Origin: an uncultured Neisseria sp.
GTDB lineage: Bacteria > Pseudomonadota > Gammaproteobacteria > Burkholderiales > Neisseriaceae
Direction of reading: 5' to 3'
Assembly (NCBI GenBank): GCA_947097615.1
Contig: CAMURX010000057.1
Location: 1-9,492 of the forward strand
DNA length: 9,492 nucleotides
Below are positions 6,501 to 9,492 of the stretch, one piece after another; position 1 is the first letter of the stretch; each line of letters starts with the position of its first letter. The notes under the pieces were generated by a model. The model was not told the DNA's origin, did no database searches, and saw only the letters and a program-made list of their open reading frames with translations. Made by a program: the position numbers and the translations under genes.

Positions 6501-7057
6501 ACTACCGCAGCCAAAGCGAAGACGTGCAAAACGCCATCGCCCTGCTGGAAGAAGCCATCGCCCAAATCGACGGCAAAACCAAAGAACGCTTCAAAGCCAC
6601 TTTCGACGCGGTCAACGAAAAAGTGCAAACCTTCTTCCCCACCCTGTTCGGCGGCGGCGAAGCCGCGCTGCACATGATAGGCGACGATTTGCTCACCGCC
6701 GGCGTGTCCATCATGGCGCGCCCGCCCGGCAAGAAAAACAGCACCATTCACCTGCTCTCCGGCGGCGAAAAAGCCCTCACCGCCATGAGCCTCGTGTTCG
6801 CCCTGTTCAGCCTCAACCCCGCCCCCTTCTGCCTGTTGGACGAAGTGGACGCGCCGCTCGACGACGCCAACACCTCGCGCTTTTGCAAGCTCGTCAAAGA
6901 AATGAGCGCGCAAACCCAGTTCCTCTACATCTCGCACAACCGCCTCACCATGGAAATGGCCGAACAGCTCGTCGGCGTAACCATGCAGGAAAAAGGCGTG
7001 TCGCGCATCGTGGCCGTCAATATCCAAGAAGCCCTGAAAATGGCAGAGAGCGCGTAG
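3569..7057 (+). CDS. smc: Chromosome segregation ATPase SMC (condensin core)
   Basis: This complete 1162-residue structural-maintenance-of-chromosomes protein forms the ATP-driven condensin ring with ScpA and ScpB (not in this window) and organises the nucleoid. The N-terminal head starts MRLTHIKLSGFKSF, with Walker A GPNGCGKSN (31-39), the QLRGESMQDVIFNG segment and the conserved run from FLGTGVGARGYAVIEQG to EEAAGVSKYKERR. A long Gln/Glu/Ala/Arg-rich coiled coil runs from about 165 to 510, a hinge from about 515 to 640, and a second coil to about 1000. The C-terminal head has the signature LSGGEKALTA (1063-1072) and Walker B PFCLLDEVDAPLDD with D1091/E1092. The length is normal. The ATG at 3569 begins the canonical N-terminus; the ribosome binding site is weak and overlaps a hairpin. 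Eight DUS lie inside the gene, all in coiled coil or hinge. Stop TAG is at 7055-7057, and a DUS-pair terminator follows 15 bases later. Confidence 0.97.
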   Translation: MRLTHIKLSGFKSFTDPTTIHVPGQLVAVIGPNGCGKSNVIDAVRWVLGEASAKQLRGESMQDVIFNGAATRRPAPRASVELVFDNADHSLQGAWGQYAEVSIKRQLTRQGESTYFINNQVVRRRDITDLFLGTGVGARGYAVIEQGMISRIIEARPEELRAYIEEAAGVSKYKERRKETEGRLKDTREHLQRLGDLQNELARQVEKLEKQAETAERYRFLTEQLNRQQDLLDYSQWRQSLAAADKATAQHQALQAQQDEAAAQIQTLSDGIRDLQQTEQAQQQSAHDLANRRGVLREQIARLEEQIRHRQNLHQRIERDKQAAQAQMQRIRQEEQQIRALMEENDMAFEERQTELAELAMQVAEHEESLPALEEAQAALNAAYQSQHDEAARLKRELALKQQQLAHAQQTLRRHEERKGRLNAESQALNLPDAADTAAAQEAAALLQSRQEHYEEQIAAAEQRLTAARQAFQTASTRFQALQQQSITLQAQQQAISQLLAQQETADFWPHTAHADAPQLWQHIQAPQEWRHALGAVLAERLHARAVPDSFAPPAPLPQGGAAWFSDGLTGGVKKSLPAQALLNQIQAQPPFQTALHHWLDGVLCAPSLDYALAHQADLGGGQIWLTPEGHQIDKVSVLLYAPDTQENLMAQKARLDDIAAALDTLAPELEHARAAQQQAQAQAEQAESQHRSLIGQQQQHSREHSRAQQRAAELLARTNQGQIRREHIERELAQIEEEATVLAHSSDGLEDDIATLAEAAAELETQQQHAASERQAQQGHLKQAQLALYEANRRYGLAEVAVHKLQQQQQNHQAQILRLQEQAEEWQERQQELALAYETEMQGDEQHIQLEHLGEAVHTLDEEYAELQSALADTQAQGREQYAQLQAAQTKLPQLQAATQTALLQQQEALLNAKRFHQNLTERGADLDALEASAKEAGRLNIQNSQIADTARQIEALGAVNLAALQELEDARERDGYYRSQSEDVQNAIALLEEAIAQIDGKTKERFKATFDAVNEKVQTFFPTLFGGGEAALHMIGDDLLTAGVSIMARPPGKKNSTIHLLSGGEKALTAMSLVFALFSLNPAPFCLLDEVDAPLDDANTSRFCKLVKEMSAQTQFLYISHNRLTMEMAEQLVGVTMQEKGVSRIVAVNIQEALKMAESA
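4111..4122 (+). repeat. DUS inside smc (AG form)
   Basis: Exact AGGCCGTCTGAA; in frame it encodes G182-R-L-K185 just past the N-terminal head, at the start of the coiled coil. Confidence 0.9.
4372..4383 (-). repeat. DUS inside smc (AT form)
   Basis: ATGCCGTCTGAA on the minus strand, the only AT-type 12-mer in the window. It encodes S269-D-G-I272 in the coiled coil. Confidence 0.85.
4825..4836 (+). repeat. DUS inside smc (AG form)
   Basis: Exact AGGCCGTCTGAA; encodes G420-R-L-N423 in the first coiled coil. Confidence 0.9.
4983..4994 (-). repeat. DUS inside smc (AG form)
   Basis: Exact AGGCCGTCTGAA on the minus strand; the coding strand reads F472-Q-T-A475 near the end of the first coiled coil. 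Confidence 0.9.
5263..5274 (-). repeat. DUS inside smc hinge region (AG form)
   Basis: Exact copy on the minus strand; the coding strand reads S566-D-G-L569 within the predicted hinge. Confidence 0.9.
5343..5354 (-). repeat. DUS inside smc hinge region (AG form)
   Basis: Exact copy on the minus strand; the coding strand reads F592-Q-T-A595 within the predicted hinge, 68 bases after the previous copy. Confidence 0.9.
5806..5817 (-). repeat. DUS inside smc (AG form)
   Basis: Exact copy on the minus strand; the coding strand reads S747-D-G-L750 in the second coiled coil. Confidence 0.9.
6382..6393 (+). repeat. DUS inside smc (AG form)
   Basis: Exact AGGCCGTCTGAA; encodes G939-R-L-N942 in the second coiled coil, upstream of the C-terminal head. 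Confidence 0.9.
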
Positions 7058-7072
7058 GGCGCATGGACGCAA

Positions 7073-7120
7073 AAAGGCCGTCTGAAACCCCCGTTTCGGT
7101 TTTTCAGACGGCCTTTCTTT
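7073..7120 (+). terminator. DUS-pair terminator of smc
   Basis: A perfect 15-bp stem (7073-7087 with 7102-7116) has a 14-nt loop and a T-rich tail TTTCTTT. Both arms carry a full AG-DUS (7075-7086 plus; 7103-7114 minus). It begins 15 bases after the smc stop codon. A-rich sequence at the other end could let it also stop minus-strand transcripts. Confidence 0.85.
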
Positions 7121-7133
7121 ATCTGACTATGCT

Positions 7134-7145
7134 TTCAGACGGCCT
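7134..7145 (-). repeat. DNA uptake sequence (AG-DUS)
   Basis: Exact AGGCCGTCTGAA on the minus strand. It overlaps the stop codon of the minus-strand hydrolase remnant (7144-7146) and lies 19 bases past the smc terminator arm. Confidence 0.9.
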
Positions 7146-7440
7146 ACGCCTTACCCTGCCTAAAAACCCAATCCAACACCGGCGCGATGTTGTAGGCGTA
7201 TTTCCATGTCGAAGTGTGTCCCGACGCGCCGCCCGCGTTGGCTTCGGCGGCGGTTTTGAACACCGTACCTTTGGCAAAGGCGACGAAATTCACATTGGCG
7301 TTTTGCGCGGCGATTTTGTCGAAGGCCGTCTGAAACTTGTCGACCGGCCATTGCGCGTCCCAATCGTCGGCGCGGGCGACTTTTGCGCCGAAGGCGGCGA
7401 GGTTTTCGGTGATGGCGATTTCGCCCGGGTAGGCCTTGGC
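7144..7440 (-). pseudogene. 3' remnant of an alpha/beta-hydrolase (esterase-like) gene
   Basis: An open frame of 98 residues plus stop TAG (7146-7144) reads like the C-terminal end of a secreted esterase or prolyl-oligopeptidase-type hydrolase. It runs from YPGEIAITENLAAFGAKV through RADDWDAQWP to GGASGHTSTWKYAYN and ends LDWVFRQGKA. In such enzymes the catalytic histidine lies in this terminal GH..TW context (here H75), with an aspartate upstream. The nucleophile serine half of the fold is absent. The frame continues upstream to a TTG near 7527, but that part overlaps the receptor promoter, is not protein-like and has no ribosome binding site. I therefore read it as a 5'-truncated remnant. 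It contains an in-frame DUS (FQTA at 7323-7334). Family assignment is by pattern only; a short intact protein is a less likely alternative. Confidence 0.5.
7323..7334 (+). repeat. DUS inside the hydrolase remnant (AG form)
   Basis: Exact AGGCCGTCTGAA on the plus strand; the minus-strand frame reads F-Q-T-A. It is the last AG-DUS before the window end. Confidence 0.9.
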
Positions 7441-7472
7441 ATACGTATTTTGTAAACAAATCTGAACAAAAC

Positions 7473-7502
7473 TTAGCGAAAACAATGCAGAGCAAGTATA
7501 AT
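7473..7502 (+). promoter_or_regulatory. Promoter of the TonB-dependent receptor
   Basis: A perfect -10 TATAAT lies at 7497-7502. The best -35 is poor (TTAGCG at 7473-7478, 18-base spacing), which suggests dependence on an activator or relief of repression. The start would fall near 7509, giving a leader of about 37 bases. Confidence 0.65.
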
Positions 7503-7515
7503 CTCTATTGTTTTC
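7478..7515. promoter_or_regulatory. Inverted repeat around the receptor -10, candidate operator
   Basis: GAAAACAAT (7478-7486) and ATTGTTTTC (7507-7515) are perfect 9-bp inverted arms, 20 bases apart, with the TATAAT box between them. The right arm covers the expected transcription start, so this cannot act as an RNA hairpin and is better explained as a DNA-binding site. The sequence does not match the Fur consensus well, and the regulator is unknown. Confidence 0.45.
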
Positions 7516-7545
7516 CAACCTTACCAACCATCAAGGATGCTCCTA

Positions 7546-9492
7546 ATGAAACACCCGAAAAGCCGTCCCACCCTGCTTGCGCTGGCACTGATGCCGCTGT
7601 TTGCCTTTGCCGAAGACGAAGCCGTGTTGGACACCGTTACCGTCACCGGTACGAAATCCGCCTCCCTCAACCAAGGCTATTCCACCGACGGCACATATGC
7701 GCCGCTGGGCATCGGCATGACCCTGCGCGAAACGCCGCAAAGCGTGAGCGTAACCACCTCCAAACAAATGGAAGACTGGAAGCTCGACAGCCTGCGCAAA
7801 GTGATGGAGCAGACCAACGGCGTCACCGTGAAAAGCGGCAGCGGCGGCAGCGACCGCTATGCCGGCCTGCACTCGCGCGGCATGGAAGTGAAAAACTTCC
7901 AGATGGACGGCGTGCCCTACCGCAGCTCCGGTTTCAGCAAAGACTCGTGGGCTGGCTGGGGCGGCGTGGACACCCGCGCGCTCGACCGCGTGGAAGTGCT
8001 GCGCGGCGCGTCCGCCCTCTTGGGCGGCACGGGCGATCCCTCCGCACAAGTGAGCCTGGTGCGCAAACGTCCCACCAAAGACTTCAAAGCCGAAATCGGC
8101 ACCGAAATCGGCAACCACAGCCGTTGGGGCGTAAACGGCGACGTTTCAGGCAGCCTGAACGCCGAGGGCAGCCTGCGCGGACGCATTGTGGCCGGACACG
8201 AGCGCAGCGGCTATCAAATTGAAGACGCGAAAATGCGCAACAGTAGCCTCTATGCCGTTGCCGAATGGGATGCCGCCCCCGCCACCACCCTCTCCGTCGG
8301 CACCCAGCTGCAAAACCGCCGCGAAACCGACACCCCCATCTTCCTGCCCACCGCCTACGACAGCGAAGGCTACCCGCTGAAAAACGAAATCAGCCGCCAC
8401 GCCAACAATTCGCCCAAAGGCACATCCTACAAATACAGCAGCCGCAACGTGTTCGCCGAAGTACGCCACCGCTTTTCGCCCGACTGGAAAACCAAGCTCG
8501 AATACAACTGGACGCGCAACACCATACACGACCGGCAGGGCTACGCGGCAATGAAAACCGACCACAACACCCGCCAAATCGACCTGCTCGAAACCGATTC
8601 GAGCGAAAAAAGCACCACCCACAGCTTCGCCGCCTCGGTAGACGGCAAATACAACCTTCTCGGCCGCAAACACGACATCCTGTTCGGCATCAGCGGCTTC
8701 GACACCAAAAACCGCGCCCCCAGCCGCTTTGCCCGTTACGACAACGCCTTCGGCCTGCACGACTTTCTAAACAACCGCAGCCTGCGCCCGGCCAACCCCG
8801 TACCCGACGCGGAATACACCGCCGACGACGACATCCGCGCCCGCCAGTTCGGCGGCTACTTCGCCACCCGCTTCCGCCCCGTCGAACGCCTTGCCCTGAT
8901 CGGCGGCGCGCGCTACAGCCGCATCACCATGCAAAAAGCCGAACACGTCGCGGGCACAAACGAAAAAGTAACCCGCAGCAAAGCCACCCCCTACATCGGC
9001 GCCGTGTTCGACCTGAGCGAAAACCTCTCCGCCTACACCAGCTACGGCACATCGTTCGAACCCGTGTTCGAGCGCGGCAAAGACGGCAAATTCCTCAAAC
9101 CCACTACCGGCCGCAACATCGAAATCGGCCTCAAAGGCGAATTTTTCGACCAACGCCTCAACGTCTCCGCCGCCCTCTTTGACACCCGCAAAAACGGCAT
9201 GGCCAAATACGTAGAAAGCGGCGACTACTACGTTTCCGAAGACAACATCCGCACACGCGGCTTTGAAACCGAAGCCGCCGGCCGCATTAACGACAACTGG
9301 TTCGTCAGCGCAGGCTACACCGTGCAAAACCGCAAAGGCGGCGAAGACTCCTACGAAGCCGATTTGCCGCGCCACCAAATCAAACTCGCCACCACCTATG
9401 ATTTGAACGAGCGTCTCACCCTCGGCGGCAGCCTGCGCTGGCAGAGCAAAACCAGCAACATCAACAAAAGCGCGCTGGCCGACGAAAACGAC
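7546..9492 (+). CDS. TonB-dependent ferric siderophore receptor, 3' end outside the window
   Basis: The first 649 residues of an outer-membrane siderophore receptor of the FhuE/FpvA type; the frame is open at the window end. A signal peptide (1-22, cleavage after AFA) precedes a TonB box region (EAVLDTVTVTGT, 25-36). The plug domain (to about 165) has ETPQSVSVTTSKQM, the TNGVTV segment and VEVLRGASALLGGTGDPS from residue 149. The family's barrel hallmarks follow: NLSAYTSYGTSFEP and TGRNIEIGLKGEFF (521-534). It would import an iron-siderophore complex using TonB-ExbB-ExbD energy. Which siderophore cannot be told, and with no biosynthesis genes in view, use of foreign siderophores is possible. 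Start ATG 7546 has AAGGA eight bases upstream (7533-7537). About 70-100 residues, the last barrel strands, are missing beyond the window. It has a strong -10 and a candidate operator, contains no host AG-DUS, and carries a palindrome matching other uptake dialects. Confidence 0.93.
   Translation, partial: MKHPKSRPTLLALALMPLFAFAEDEAVLDTVTVTGTKSASLNQGYSTDGTYAPLGIGMTLRETPQSVSVTTSKQMEDWKLDSLRKVMEQTNGVTVKSGSGGSDRYAGLHSRGMEVKNFQMDGVPYRSSGFSKDSWAGWGGVDTRALDRVEVLRGASALLGGTGDPSAQVSLVRKRPTKDFKAEIGTEIGNHSRWGVNGDVSGSLNAEGSLRGRIVAGHERSGYQIEDAKMRNSSLYAVAEWDAAPATTLSVGTQLQNRRETDTPIFLPTAYDSEGYPLKNEISRHANNSPKGTSYKYSSRNVFAEVRHRFSPDWKTKLEYNWTRNTIHDRQGYAAMKTDHNTRQIDLLETDSSEKSTTHSFAASVDGKYNLLGRKHDILFGISGFDTKNRAPSRFARYDNAFGLHDFLNNRSLRPANPVPDAEYTADDDIRARQFGGYFATRFRPVERLALIGGARYSRITMQKAEHVAGTNEKVTRSKATPYIGAVFDLSENLSAYTSYGTSFEPVFERGKDGKFLKPTTGRNIEIGLKGEFFDQRLNVSAALFDTRKNGMAKYVESGDYYVSEDNIRTRGFETEAAGRINDNWFVSAGYTVQNRKGGEDSYEADLPRHQIKLATTYDLNERLTLGGSLRWQSKTSNINKSALADEND
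8145..8159. repeat. Palindrome matching uptake sequences of other Neisseriaceae
   Basis: TTCAGGCAGCCTGAA is a perfect 7-1-7 palindrome. The plus strand holds AGGCAGCCTGAA (8148-8159), which I recall as the Kingella-type DUS dialect. The minus strand holds AGGCTGCCTGAA (8156-8145), recalled as the Simonsiella-type dialect. It lies in the receptor gene, coding for VSGSLN. The SG-LN peptide is common in this receptor family, so chance is possible. Confidence 0.4.

Noticed and set aside
7490..7515. Fur box at the receptor promoter
   Set aside because: TATAAT and the flanking AT-rich bases give only partial agreement with the 19-base Fur consensus. A siderophore receptor is often Fur-controlled, but I cannot point to a convincing site.
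7441..7527. Minus-strand start at a TTG near 7527 making the hydrolase fragment an intact 127-residue protein
   Set aside because: The added residues overlap the receptor promoter, have no ribosome binding site and do not look like an enzyme N-terminus; the nucleophile half of the fold would still be missing.
7485..9378. Open frames of 200-300 codons overlapping the receptor in other frames
   Set aside because: They are shadows of the receptor frame, which is recognisable from signal peptide through barrel motifs and is open to the window end.

Overview
The window looks like a chromosomal segment from a member of the Neisseriaceae, most likely a GC-rich Neisseria species. The main evidence is 15 exact copies of the 12-mer AGGCCGTCTGAA (the AG-DUS form of the DNA uptake sequence) and one copy of the ATGCCGTCTGAA form. 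The copies lie in terminators, between genes and inside genes. I cannot fix the species from sequence alone.

Layout. Positions 1-482 (+) hold the 3' part of rsuA (16S rRNA pseudouridine synthase). It converges on ffh (750-2117, -), the protein subunit of the signal recognition particle, across a gap with two or three intrinsic terminators. Divergent from ffh across a 108-bp promoter region is a YpjD/CcsA-type cytochrome c assembly membrane protein (2226-3032, +), followed by a strong DUS-pair terminator. A 536-bp intergenic stretch (3033-3568) has further DUS, hairpins, an AT-rich part without a convincing gene, a weak promoter and a dRS3-like inverted repeat that abuts the next start. The large smc gene (3569-7057, +) encodes a complete 1162-residue condensin ATPase and itself carries eight DUS. 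A second DUS-pair terminator follows it. Next is a 98-codon 3' remnant of an alpha/beta-hydrolase-like gene on the minus strand. Last, with its own promoter, comes a TonB-dependent siderophore receptor (7546 to the window end, +), cut off by the window before its stop codon.

Function. rsuA, ffh, ypjD and smc are housekeeping genes (ribosome maturation, membrane protein targeting, cytochrome biogenesis, chromosome segregation). They show no joint pathway and appear to be transcribed as separate units. The right end, with a gene remnant, a siderophore receptor, a possible operator and a DUS of a different dialect, is the accessory-looking part. I found no convincing new multi-gene system. The most interesting signals are the uneven DUS distribution, the inverted repeat around the receptor promoter, and the different-dialect uptake-like palindrome inside the receptor gene.
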